Below, piece after piece: positions 23,232 through 36,621 of a DNA stretch of 64,000 nucleotides (position 1 is the first letter of the stretch; each line of letters opens with the position of its first letter). This DNA comes from Liolophura sinensis (Eukaryota; Mollusca; Polyplacophora; Chitonida; Chitonidae). The position numbers were made by a program, and so were the translations under genes. The stretch spans positions 62,001 to 126,000 of the forward strand of contig NW_027017974.1 of NCBI RefSeq assembly GCF_032854445.1, given 5' to 3'. The notes beneath the pieces are model-generated. The model had not been told where the DNA came from. It worked only from the letters and a program-made list of their open reading frames with translations, and searched no databases.

Positions 23232-25257
23232 ATAAAAAACACAAGGTACTTGATACAGTCTGCTGTAAAAAGTACAACTAAACACTGACCCACATTTATA
23301 AGGTGCCAAAAGATGTGGAATTGGGCCAGGCATCGGCAGCTGTTAAAAAATTGCAAATTTCCCTGGTTTCCATGGAGTAAGAGCCGTTGCTGTGCACGTG
23401 ATTATGACATAAATGATCATTCAATTGTCACTACAGGCAAAAGTATTGGTCGGAAAGCAACGCGGTTTGCACCATTCGATTTTTCGTCACAAAATACGTC
23501 GGATTATCCTCTTACCAGCAGCACTGGAACAATTTTTCCAATTTTGCATTTTTGCCTGGTCTTTTTGTTAATTGAAATCGGCTACACTGTACTATGTACC
23601 ATCGCGACTGGTCATTACTATATTCAACTTTTGACTATATGTTATGTGCCCTTCGGTAGCCCAGAATACATCAAATCTTTGGGCTAAGCCCATTTAACTC
23701 ACCCAGCAATTGCCTTACTTCTAAGTCGAAGACAATCTCAATGTCTTTATCTACGTGTAGAAAAACCAGACCATTTGTACATGAAAAACACAAGGTACTT
23801 GATACAGTCTGCTGTAAAAAGTACAACTGAACACTGACCCACTTCAGTAAGGTGCCAAAAGATGCGGAATTGAGCCAGGCATCGGCAGCTGTTGAAAAAT
23901 TCCAAATTTCCCTGGTTTCCATGGAGAATGAGCCGTTGCTACGCACGTGATTATGACATCAATGATCATTCAATTGTCGCTACAGCCAAAAGTATTGGTC
24001 GGAGAGTAACGCGGATAGCACCATTCGATTTTTCGTCACAAAATACGTCGGATTAGCCTCTTACTAGTAGCACTGGAACAGTTTTTTCCACTTTTGCATT
24101 TTTGCCTGGTCTTTTTGTTAATTGAAACCGGCTACACTGTACTCTGTACAATCGCGACTGTCATTACTATATTCAACTTTTGACTATAAGTTATGTGCCC
24201 TTCGGTAGCCCAGAAGACGCCAAATCTTTGGGCCAAGCCCATTTAACTCACCCAGCAATTGTCTTACTTCTAAGTCAAAGACAATCTCAATGTCTTTATC
24301 TACGTGTAGAAAAACCACACCATTTGTACATGAAAAACACAAGGTACTTGATACAGTCTGCTGTAAAAAGTACAACTAAACACTGACCCACATTTATAAG
24401 GTGCCAAAAGATGTGGAATTGGGCCAGGCATCGGCAGCTGTTGAAAAATTGCAAATTTCCCTGGTTTCCATGGAGTAAGAGCCGTTGCTGGGCCCGTGAT
24501 TATGACATCAATGATCGTTGAATTGTCACTACAGCCAAAAGTATTGGTCGGAGAGCAACGCGGTTTGCACCATTTGATTTGTCGTCACAAAATACGTCGG
24601 ATTAGCCTCTTACCAGCAGCATGGGAACAGTTTTTCCACTTTTGCATTTTTACCTGGTGTATTTGTTAATTGAAATCGGCTACACTATACTCTGTACAAT
24701 CGCGACTGGTCATTACTATATTCAACTTTTGACTATATGTTATGTGCCCTTCGGTAGCCCAGAAGACGCCAAATCTTTGGGCCCAGCCCATTTAACTCAC
24801 CCAGCAATTGTCTTACTTCTAAGTCCAAGACAATCTCAATGTCCTTTATCTACGTGTAGAAAAACCACACCATTTGTACATAAAAAACACAAGGTACTTG
24901 ATACAGTCTGCTGTAAAAAGTACAACTAAACACTGACCCACATTTATAAGATGCCAAAAGATGTGGAATTGGGCCAGGCATCGGCAGCTGTTAAAAAATT
25001 GCAAATTTCCCTGGTTTCCATGGAGTAAGAGCCGTTGCTGGGCACGTGATTATGATATCAATGATCATTTAATTGTCAGTACAGCCAAAAGTATTGGTCG
25101 GAGAGCAACGCGGTTTGCACCATTCGATTTGTCGTCACAAAATACGTCGGATTAGCCTCTTACCAGCAGCACTGGAACAGTTTTTCCACTTTTGCATTTT
25201 TACCTGGTCTTTTTGTTAATTGAAATCGGCTACACTGTACTCTGTACAATCGCGACT
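23061..25257. repeat. Additional copy of the F-X-F1-F2 section
   Basis: Monomers start at 23061, 23610, 24160 and 24708 and correspond to those at 3296, 3842, 4393 and 4941 (offset about 19766). Shared private marks are tcggaaagcaacg (23451 and 3684), gaatacatcaaatc and ggagaatgagcc. This copy lacks most of the single-base indels seen in the 3.3-5.5 kb version, so it is the better guide to the true sequence of that section. Confidence 0.75.
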
Positions 25258-28200
25258 GGTCATTACTATATTCAACTTTTGACTATAAGTTATGTGCCCT
25301 TCGGTAGCCCAGAAGACGTCAAATCTTTGGGCTAAGCCCATTTAACTCACCCAGCAATTGCCTTACTTCTAAGTCGAAGACAATCTCAATGTCTTTATCT
25401 ACGTGTAGAAAAACCACACCATTTGTACATAAAAAACACAAGGTACTTGATACAGTCTGCTGTAAAAAGTACAACTGAACACTGACCCACTTCAGTAAGG
25501 TGCCAAAAGATGCGGAATTGAGCCAGGCATCGGCAGCTGTTGAAAAATTGCAAATATCCCTGGTTTCCATGGAGTAAGAGCCGTTGCTGTGCATGTGATT
25601 ATGACATAAATGATCATTCAATTGTCACTACAGGCAAAAGTATTGGTCGGAGAGCAACGCGGTTTGCACCATTCGATTTGCCGTCACAAAATACGTCGGA
25701 TTAGCCTCTTACCAGCAGCACTGGAACAGTTTTTCCACTTTTGCATTTTTACCTGGTCTTTTTGTTAATCGAAATCGGCTACACTGTACTCTGTACAATC
25801 GCGACTGGTTATTACTATATTCAACTTTTGACTATATGTTATGTGCCCTTCGGTAGCCCAGAAGACGTCAAATCTTTGGGCTAAGCCCATTTAACTCACC
25901 CAGCAATTGCCTTACTTCTAAGTCGAAGACAATCTCAATGTCTTTATCTACGTGTAGAAAAACCACACCATTTGTACATGAAAAACACAAGGTACTTGAT
26001 ACAGTCTGCTGTAAAAAGTACAACTGAACACTGACCCACTTCAGTAAGGTGCCAAAAGATGCGGAATTGAGCCAGGCATCGGCAGCTGTTGAAAAATTGC
26101 AAATTTCCCTGGTTTCCATGAGTAAGAGCCGTTGCTGTGCACGTGATTATGACATCAATGATCATTCAATTGTCGCTACAGCCAGCCAAAAGTATTGGTC
26201 GGAGAGCAACGCGGATTGCACCATTCGATTTTTCGTCACAAAATACGACGGATTAGCCTCTTACTAGTAGCACTGGAACAGTTTTTCCACTTTTGCATTT
26301 TTGCCTGGTCTTTTTGTTAATTGAAACCGGCTACACTGTACTCTGTACAATCGCGACTGGTCATTACTATATTCAAATTTTGACTATCAGTTATGTGCCC
26401 TTCGGTAGCCCAGAAGACCTGAAATCTTTGGGCTAAGCCCATTTAACTCACCCAGCAATTGTCTTACTTCTAAGTCAAAGACAATCTCAATGTCTTTATC
26501 TACGTATAGAAAAACCACACCATTTGTACGTGAAAAACACAAGGTACTTGATACAGTCTGCTGTAAAAAGTACAACTGAACACTGACCCACTTCAGTAAG
26601 GTGCCAAAAGATGCGGAATTGAGCCAGGCATCGGCAGGTGTTAAAAAATTGCAAATTTCCCTGGTTTCCATGGAGTAAGAGCCGTTGCTGGGCACGTGAT
26701 TATGACATAAATGATCATTCAATTGTCACTACAGCCAAAAGTATTGGTCGGAGAGCAACGCGGTTTGCACCATTCGATTTGCCGTCACAAAATACGTCGG
26801 ATTAGCCTCTTACCAGCAGCACTGGAACAGTTTTTTCCACTTTTGCATTTTTACCTGCTGTTTTTGTTAATTGAAATCGGCTACACTGTACTCTGTACAA
26901 TCGCGACTGGTCATTACTATATTCAACTTTTGACTATAAGTTATGTGCCCTTCGGTAGCCCAGAAGACCTGAAATCTTTGGGCTAAGCCCATTTAACTCA
27001 CCCAGCAATTGCCTTACTTCTACGTGCAAGACAATCTCAATGTCTTTATCTACGTGTAGAAAAACCACACCATTTGTACGTGAAAAACACAAGGTACTTG
27101 ATACAGTCTGCTGTAAAAAGTACAACTGAACACTGACCACTTCAGTAAGGTGCCAAAAGATGCGGAATTGAGCCAGGCATCGGCAGCTGTTGAAAATTGC
27201 AAATTTCCCTGCTTTCCATGGAGTAAGAGCCGTTGCTGTGCACGTGATTATGACATAAATGATCATTCAATTGTCACTACAGGCAAAAGTATTGGTCGGA
27301 GAGCAACGCGGTTTGCACCATTCGATTTGTCGTCACAAAATACGTCGAATTAGCCTCTTACCAGCAGCACTGGAACAATTTTTCCAATTTTGCATTTTTG
27401 CCTGGTCTTTTTGTTAATTGAAATCGGCTACACTGTACTATGTACCATCGCGACTGGTCATTACTATATTCAACTTTTGACTATATGTTATGTGCCCTTC
27501 GGTAGCCCAGAAGACCTGAAATCTTTGGGCTAAGCCAATTTAACTCACCCAGCAATTGCCTTACTTCTAAGTCAAAGACAATCTCAATGTCTTTATCTAC
27601 GTGTAGAAAAAACCACACCATTTGTACATGAAAAACACAAGGTACTTGATACAGTCTGCTGTAAAAAGTACAACTGAACACTGACCCACTTCAGTAAGGT
27701 GCCAAAAGATGCGGAATTGAGCCAGGCATCGGCAGCTGTTGAAAAATTGCAAATTTCCCTGGTTTCCATGGAGTAAGAGCCGTTGCTACGCACGTGATTA
27801 TGACATAAATGATCATTCAATTGTCGCTACAGCCAAAAGTATTGGTCGGAGAGCAACGCGGATTGCACCATTCGATTTTTCGTCACAAAATACGTCGGAT
27901 TAGCCTCTTACCAGCAGCACTGGAACAGTTTTTCCAATTTTGCATTTTTACCTGGTCTTTTTGTTAATTGAAATCGGCTACACTGTACTCTGTACAATCG
28001 CGACTGGTTATTACTATATTCAGCTTTTAACTATATGTTATGTGCCCTTCGGTAGCCCAGAAGACGTCAAATCTTTGGGCTAAGCCCATTTAACTCACCC
28101 AGCAATTGCCTTACTTCTAAGTCCAAGACAATCTCAATGTCTTTATCTACGTGTAGAAAACCCACACCATTTGTACATAAAAAACACAAGGTACTTGACA

Positions 28201-29652
28201 CAGTATGCTGTAAAAAGTACAACTGACCACAGACCCACATGAATAAGGTGCCAAAAGATCCGGAATTGAGCCAGGTATCGGCAGCTGTTGAAAAATTGCA
28301 AATTTCCCTGGTCTCCATGGAGTAAGAGCCGTTGCTGTGCACGTGATTATGACATAAATGATCATTCAAATGTCAGTACAGCCAAAAGTATTGGTCGGAG
28401 AGCAACGCGGTTTGCACCATTCGATTTGTCGTCACAAAATACGTCGGATTAGCCTCTTACCAGCAGCACTGGAACAATTTTTCCAATTTTGCATTTTTGC
28501 CTGGTATTTTTGTTAATTAAAATCGGCTACACTGTACTATGTACCATCGCGACTGGTCATTACTGTATTCAACTTTTGACTATATGTTATGTGCCCTTCG
28601 GTAGCCCAGAAGACGTCAAATCTTTGGCCTAAGCCAATTTAACTCACCCAGCAATTGCCTTACTTCTAAGTCAAAGACAATCTCAATGTCTTTATCTACG
28701 TGTAGAAAAACCACACCATTTGTACATGAAAAACACAAGGTACTTGATACAGTCTGCTGTAAAAAGTACAACTGAACACTGACCCACTTCAGTAAAATGC
28801 CAAAAGACGCGGAATTGAGCCAGGCATCGGCAGCTGTTGAAAAATTGTAAATTTCCCTGGTTTCCATGGAGTAAGAGCCGTTGCTACGCACGTGATTATG
28901 ACATAAATGATCATTCAATTGTCAGTACAGCCAAAAGTATTGGTCGGAGAGCAACGCGGTTTGCACCATTCGATTTGTCGTCACAAAATACGTCGGATTA
29001 GCCACTTACCAGCAGCACTGGAACAGTTTTTCCACTTTTGCATTTCTACCTGGTCTTTTTGTTAATTGAAATCGGCTACACTGTACTCTGTACAATCGCG
29101 ACTGGTCATTACTATATTCAACTTTTGACTATAAGTTATGTGCCCTTCGGTAGCCCAGAAGACGTCAAATCTTTGGGCTAAGCCCATTTAATTCACCCAG
29201 CAATTGTCTTACTTCTAAGTCCAAGACAATCTCAATGTCTTTATCTACGTGTAGAAAAACCACACCATTTGTACATAAAAAACACAAGGTACTTGATACA
29301 GTCTGCTGTAAAAAGTACAACTGACCACAGACCCACATGAATAAGGTGCCAAAAGATGCGGAATTGAGCCAGGCATCGGGAGCTGTTGAAAAATTGCAAA
29401 TTTCCCTGGTTTCCATGGAGTAAGAGCCGTTGCTACGCACGTGATTATGACATCAATGATCATTCAATTGTCGCTACAGCCAAAAGTATTGGTCGGAGAG
29501 CAACGCGGATTGCACCATTCGATTTCTCGTCACAAAATACGTCGGATTAGCCTCTTACTAGTAGCACTGGAACAGTTTTTCCACTTTTGCATTTTTGCCT
29601 GGTCTTTTTGTTAATTGAAATCGGCTACACTGTACTCTGTACAATCGCGACT
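25258..29652. repeat. Right higher-order repeat, copy 0 (C D E F G H I J/A)
   Basis: Monomers start at 25258, 25807, 26359, 26909, 27456, 28006, 28555 and 29104. They match the monomers of copies 1 to 3 in the same order. Copy 0 keeps ancestral states (gagcaacgcgg after C, gcacgtgatt in H, cctcttacc after E) where the later copies carry shared derived bases. The last monomer joins a J left half (gcccatttaattcaccc) to an A right half (catcgggagctg). Confidence 0.75.
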
Positions 29653-30033
29653 GGTCATTACTATATTCAACTTTTGACTATAAGTTATGTGCCCTTCGGT
29701 AGCCCAGAAGACCTGAAATCTTTGGGCTAAGCCCATAACCCACCCAGCAATTGCCTTACTTCTAAGTGCAAGACAATCTCAATGTCTTTATCTACGTGTA
29801 GAAAAACCAGACCATTTGTACGTGAAAAACACATCAATGATCAATGAATTGTCACTACAGCCAAAAGTATTGGTCGGAGAGTAACGCTGATTGCACCATT
29901 CGATTTTTCGTCACAAAATACGTCGGATTAGCCTCTTACCAGCAGCACTGGAACAGTTTTTCCAATTTTGCATTTTTACCTGGTCTTTTTGTTAATTGAA
30001 ATCGGCTACACTGTACTCTGTACAATCGCGACT
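29653..30033. repeat. Truncated satellite monomer (381 bp)
   Basis: This monomer lacks 168 bp. A 166-bp deletion joins gtgaaaaacACA directly to TCAATGATC near 29833, and two further bases are missing in cccataaccc near 29735. The deletion ends share the trinucleotide ACA, which fits end-joining at microhomology rather than in-register exchange. The lost part includes the linker, the GCATCGGCAGCTG core, TCCATGGA and CACGTG. Confidence 0.9.
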
Positions 30034-31679
30034 GGTTATTACTATATTCAGCTTTTAACTATATGTTATGTGCCCTTCGGTAGCCCAGAAGACGTCAAAT
30101 CTTTGGGCTAAGCCCATTTAACTCACCCAGCAATTGCCTTACTTCTAAGTCCAAGACAATCTCAATGTCTTTATCTACGTGTAGAAAACCCACACCATTT
30201 GTACATAAAAAACACAAGGTACTTGATACAGTCTGCTGTAAAAAGTACAACTGACCACAGACCCACATGAATAAGGTGCCAAAAGATGCGGAATTGAGCC
30301 AGGTATCGGCAGCTGTTGAAAAATTGCAAATTTCCCTGGTTTCCATGGAGTAAGAGCCGTTGCTGTGCACGTGATTATGACATAAATGATCATTCAAATG
30401 TCAGTACAGCCAAAAGTATAGGTCGGAGAGCAACGCGGTTTGCACCATTCGATTTGTCGTCACAAAATACGTCGGATTAGCCTCTTACCAGCAGCACTGG
30501 AACAATTTTTCCAATTTTGCATTTTTGCTTGGTATTTTTGTTTATTGAAATCGGCTACACTGTACTATGTACCATCGCGACTGGTCATTACTATATTCAA
30601 CTTTTGACTATATGTTATGTGCCCTTCGGTAGCCCAGAAGACGTCAAATCTTTGGGCTAAGCCCATTTAACTCACCCAGCAATTGCCTTACTTCTAAGTC
30701 AAAGACAATCTCAATGTCTTTATCTACGTGTAGAAAAACCACACCATTTGTACATAAAAAACACAAGGTACTTGATACAGTCTGCTGTAAAAAGTACAAC
30801 TGAACACTGACCCACTTCAGTAAAATGCCAAAAGATGCGGAATTGAGCCAGGCATCGGCAGCTGTTGAAAAATTGCAAATTTCCCTGGTTTCCATGGAGT
30901 AAGAGCCGTTGCTACGCACGTGATTATGACATAAATGATCATTCAAATGTCAGTACAGCCAAAAGTATTGGTCGGAGAGCAACGCGGTTTGCACCATTCG
31001 ATTTGTCGTCACAAAATACGTCGGATTAGCCACTTACCAGCAGCACTGGAACAGTTTTTCCACTTTTGCATTTCTACCTGGTCTTTTTGTTAATTGAAAT
31101 CGGCTACACTGTACTCTGTACAATCGCGACTGGTCATTACTATATTCAACTTTTGACTATAAGTTATGTGCCCTTCGGTAGCCCAGAAGACGTCAAATCT
31201 TTGGGCTAAGCCCATTTAATTCACCCAGCAATTGTCTTACTTCTAAGTCCAAGACAATCTCAATGTCTTTATCTACGTGTAGAAAAACCACACCATTTGT
31301 ACATAAAAAACACAAGGTACTTGATACAGTCTGCTGTAAAAGAACAACTGACCACAGACCCACATGAATAAGGTGCCAAAAGATGCGGAATTGAGCCAGG
31401 TATCGGCAGCTGTTAAAAAAATGCCAATTTCCCTGGTTTCCATGGAGTAAGAGCCGTTGCTGTGCACGTGATTATGACATAAATGATCATTCAATTGTCA
31501 CTACAGGCAAAAGTATTGGTCGGAGAGCAACGCGGTTTGCACCATTCGATTTGTCGTCACAAAATACGTCGGATTAGCCTCTTACCAGCAGCACTGGAAC
31601 AATTTTTCCAATTTTACATTTTTGCCTGGTCTTTTTGTTAATTGAAATCGGCTACACTGTACTATGTACCATCGCGACT
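30034..31679. repeat. Partial right higher-order repeat (H I J)
   Basis: Three monomers starting at 30034, 30583 and 31132. They correspond to the H-I-J end of copy 3, with an offset of 14275 bp measured at the adjoining A monomer. I has the variant cttcagtaaaatgcc. J has taattcaccc and, here, gttaaaaaaatgccaattt. Confidence 0.7.
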
Positions 31680-34600
31680 GGTCATTACTATATTCAACTT
31701 TTGACTATATGTTATGTGCCCTTCGGTAGCCCAGAAATCCTGAAATCTTTGGGCCCAGCCCATTTAACTCACCCAGCAATTGTCTTACTTCTAAGTCCAA
31801 GACAATCTCAATGTCTTTATCTACGTGTAGAAAAACCACACCATTTGTACATAAAAAACACAAGGTACTTGATACAGTCTGCTGTAAAAAGTACAACTGA
31901 CCACAGACCCACATGAATAAGGTGCCAAAAGATGCGGAATTGAGCCAGGCATCGGGAGCTGTTGAAAAATTGCAAATTTCCCTGGTTTCCATGGAGTAAG
32001 AGCCGTTGCTACGCACGTGATTATGACATCAATGATCATTCAATTGTCGCTACAGCCAAAAGTATTGGTCGGAGAGCAACGCGGATTGCACCATTCGATT
32101 TCTCGTCACAAAATACGTCGGATTAGCCTCTTACTAGTAGCACTGGAACAGTTTTTCCACTTTTACATTTTTGCCTGGTCTTTTTGTTAATTGAAACCGG
32201 CTACACTGTACTCTGTACAATCGCGACTGGTCATTACTATATTCAACTTTTGACTATAAGTTATGTGCCCTTCGGTAGCCCAGGAGACCTGAAATCTTTG
32301 GGCTAAGCCCATTTAACTCACCCAGCAATTGTCTTACTTCTAAGTCGAAGACAATCTCAATGTCTTTATCTACGTGTAGAAAAACCACACCATTTGTACG
32401 TGAAAAACACAAGGTACTTGATACAGTCTGCTGTAAAAAGTACAACTGAACACTGACCCACTTCAGTAAGGTGCCAAAAGATTCGGAATTGAGCCAGGCA
32501 TCGGCAGCTGTTGAAAAATTGCAAATTTCCCTGGTTTCCATGGAGTAAGAGCCGTTGCTGGGCACGTGATTATGATATCAATGATCATTTAATTGTCAGT
32601 ACAGCCAAAAGTATTGGTCGGAGAGCAACGCGGTTTGCACCATTCGATTTGTCGTCACAAAATACGTCGGATTAGCCTCTTACCAGCAGCACTGGAACAG
32701 TTTTTCCACTTTTGCATTTTTACCTGGTCTTTTTGTTAATTGAAATCGGCTACACTGTACTCTGTACAATCGCGACTGGTCATTACTATATTCAACTTTT
32801 GACTATAAGTTATGTGCCCTTCGGTAGCCCAGAAGACGTCAAATCTTTGGGCTAAGCCCATTTAACTCACCCAGCAATTGCCTTACTTCTAAGTCGAAGA
32901 CAATCTCAATGTCTTTATCTACGTGTAGAAAAACCACACCATTTGTACATAAAAAACACAAGGTACTTGATACAGTCTGCTGTAAAAAGTACAACTGAAC
33001 ACTGACCCACTTCAGTAAGGTGCCAAAAGATGCGGAATTGAGCCAGGCATCGGCAGCTGTTGAAAAATTGCAAATATCCCTGGTTTCCATGGAGTAAGAG
33101 CCGTTGCTGTGCATGTGATTATGACATAAATGATCATTGAATTGTCACTACAGGCAAAAGTATTGGTCGGAGAGCAAGGCGGTTTGCACCATTCGATTTG
33201 CCGTCACAAAATACGTCGGATTAGCCTCTTACCAGCAGCACTGGAACAGTTTTTCCACTTTTGCATTTTTACCTGGTCTTTTTGTTAATTGAAATCGGCT
33301 ACACTGTACTCTGTACAATCGCGACTGGTTATTACTATATTCAACTTTTGACTATATGTTATGTGCCCTTCGGTAGCCCAGAAGACGTCAAATCTTTGGG
33401 CTAAGCCCATTTAACTCACCCAGCAATTGCCTTACTTCTAAGTCGAAGACAATCTCAATGTCTTTATCTACGTGTAGAAAAACCACACCATTTGTACATG
33501 AAAAACACAAGGTACTTGATACAGTCTGCTGTAAAAAGTACAACTGAACACTGACCCACTTCAGTAAGGTGCCAAAAGATGCGGAATTGAGCCAGGCATC
33601 GGCAGCTGTTGAAAAATTGCAAATTTCCCTGGTTTCCATGGAGTAAGAGCCGTTGCTGTGCACGTGATTATGACATCAATGATCATTCAATTGTCGCTAC
33701 AGCCAAAAGTATTGGTCGGAGAGCAACGCGGATTGCACCATTCGATTTTTCGTCACAAAATACGTCGGATTAGCCTCTTACTAGTAGCACTGGAACAGTT
33801 TTTCCACTTTTGCATTTTTGCCTGGTCTTTTTGTTAATTGAAACCGGCTACACTGTACTCTGTACAATCGCGACTAGCCATTACTATATTCAACTTTTGA
33901 CTATCAGTTATGTGCCCTTCGGTAGCCCAGAAGACCTGAAATCTTTGGGCTAAGCCCATTTAACTCACCCAGCAATTGTCTTACTTCTAAGTCAAAGACA
34001 ATCTCAATGTCTTTATCTACGTATAGAAAAACCACACCATTTGTACGTGAAAAACACAAGGTACTTGATACAGTCTGCTGTAAAAAGTACAACTGAACAC
34101 TGACCCACTTCAGTAAGGTGCCAAAAGATGCGGAATTGAGCCAGGCATCGGCAGGTGTTAAAAAATTGCAAATTTCCCTGGTTTCCATGGAGTAAGAGCC
34201 GTTGCTGGGCACGTGATTATGACATAAATGATCATTCAATTGTCACTACAGCCAAAAGTATTGGTCGGAGAGCAACGCGGTTTGCACCATTCGATTTGCC
34301 GTCACAAAATACGTCGGATTAGCCTCTCACCAGCAGCACTGGAACAGTTTTTCCACTTTTGCATTTTTACCTGGTGTTTTTGTTAATTGAAATCGGCTAC
34401 ACTGTACTCTGTACAATCGCGACTGGTCATTACTATATTCAACTTTTGACTATAAGTTATGTGCCCTTCGGTAGCCCAGAAGACCTGAAATCTTTGGGCT
34501 AAGCCCATTTAACTCACCCAGCAATTGCCTTACTTCTACGTGCAAGACAATCTCAATGTCTTTATCTACGTGTAGAAAAACCACACCATTTGTACGTGAA

Positions 34601-36621
34601 AAACACAAGGTACTTGATACAGTCTGCTGTAAAAAGTACAACTGAACACTGACCCACTTCAGTAAGGTGCCAAAAGATGCGGAATTGAGCCAGGCATCGG
34701 CAGCTGTTGAAAAATTGCAAATTTCCCTGCTTTCCATGGAGTAAGAGCCGTTGCTGTGCACGTGATTATGACATAAATGATCATTCAATTGTCACTACAG
34801 GCAAAAGTATTGGTCGGAGAGCAACGCGGTTTGCACCATTCGATTTGTCGTCACAAAATACGTCGAATTAGCCTCTTACCAGCAGCACTGGAACAATTTT
34901 TCCAATTTTGCATTTTTGCCTGGTCTTTTTGTTAATTGAAATCGGCTACACTGTACTATGTACCATCGCGACTGGTCATTACTATATTCAACTTTTGACT
35001 ATATGTTATGTGCCCTTCGGTAGCCCAGAAGACCTGAAATCTTTGGGCCAAGCCAATTTAACTCACCCAGCAATTGCCTTACTTCTAAGTCAAAGACAAT
35101 CTCAATGTCTTTATCTACGTGTAGAAAAACCACACCATTTGTACATGAAAAACACAAGGTACTTGATACAGTCTGCTGTAAAAAGTACAACTGAACACTG
35201 ACCCACTTCAGTAAGGTGCCAAAAGATGCGGAATTGAGCCAGGCATCGGCAGCTGTTGAAAAATTGCAAATTTCCCTGGTTTCCATGGAGTAAGAGCCGT
35301 TGCTACGCACGTGATTATGACATAAATGATCATTCAATTGTCGCTACAGCCAAAAGTATTGGTCGGAGAGCAACGCGGATTGCACCATTCGATTTTTCGT
35401 CACAAAATACGTCGGATTAGCCTCTTACCAGCAGCACTGGAACAGTTTTTCCAATTTTGCATTTTTACCTGGTCTTTTTGTTAATTGAAATCGGCTACAC
35501 TGTACTCTGTACAATCGCGACTGGTTATTACTATATTCAGCTTTTAACTATATGTTATGTGCCCTTCGGTAGCCCAGAAGACATCAAATCTTTGGGCTAA
35601 GCCCATTTAACTCACCCAGCAATTGCCTTACTTCTAAGTCCAAGACAATCTCAATGTCTTTATCTACGTGTAGAAAACCCACACCATTTGTACATAAAAA
35701 ACACAAGGTACTTGACACAGTCTGCTGTAAAAAGTACAACTGACCACAGACCCACATGAATAAGGTGCCAAAAGATCCGGAATTGAGCCAGGTATCGGCA
35801 GCTGTTGAAAAATTGCAAATTTCCCTGGTTTCCATGGAGTAAGAGCCGTTGCTGTGCACGAGATTATGACATAAATGATCATTCAAATGTCAGTACAGCC
35901 AAAAGTATTGGTCGGAGAGCAACGCGGTTTGCACCATTCGATTTGTCGTCACAAAATACGTCGGATTAGCCTCTTACCAGCAGCACTGGAACAATTTTTC
36001 CAATTTTGCATTTTTGCCTGGTATTTTTGTTAATTAAAATCGGCTACACTGTACTATGTACCATCGCGACTGGTCATTACTGTATTCAACTTTTGACTAT
36101 ATGTTATGTGCCCTTCGGTAGCCCAGAAGACGTCAAATCTTTGGGCTAAGCCAATTTAACTCACCCAGCAATTGCCTTACTTCTAAGTCAAAGACAATCT
36201 CAATGTCTTTATCTACGTGTAGAAAACCCACACCATTTGTACATAAAAAACACAAGGTACTTGACACAGTCTGCTGTAAAAAGTACAACTGACCACAGAC
36301 CCACATGAATAAGGTGCCAAAAGATGCGGAATTGAGCCAGGTATCGGCAGCTGTTAAAAAAATGCCAATTTCCCTGGTTTCCATGGAGTAAGAGCCGTTG
36401 CTGTGCACGTGATTATGACATAAATGATCATTCAATTGTCACTACAGGCAAAAGTATTGGTCGGAGAGCAACGCGGTTTGCACCATTCGATTTGTCGTCA
36501 CAAAATACGTCGGAATTAGCCTCTTACCAGCAGCACTGGAACAATTTTTCCAATTTTACATTTTTGCCTGGTCTTTTTGTTAATTGAAATCGGCTACACT
36601 GTACTATGTACCATCGCGACT
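31680..36621. repeat. Right higher-order repeat, copy 1 (nine monomers, A-H plus I/J)
   Basis: Monomers start at 31680 (A), 32229 (B), 32778 (C), 33327 (D), 33876 (E), 34425 (F), 34974 (G), 35523 (H) and 36072 (I/J mosaic). Diagnostic bases include A catcgggagctg, B cccaggagacc and gattcgg, C gtgcatgtgatt then gagcaaggcgg, E tacgtatag, F ccctgctttcc and H gcacgagatt with gatccgg. The length is 4942 bp. The same order recurs in copies 2 and 3. Confidence 0.88.
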
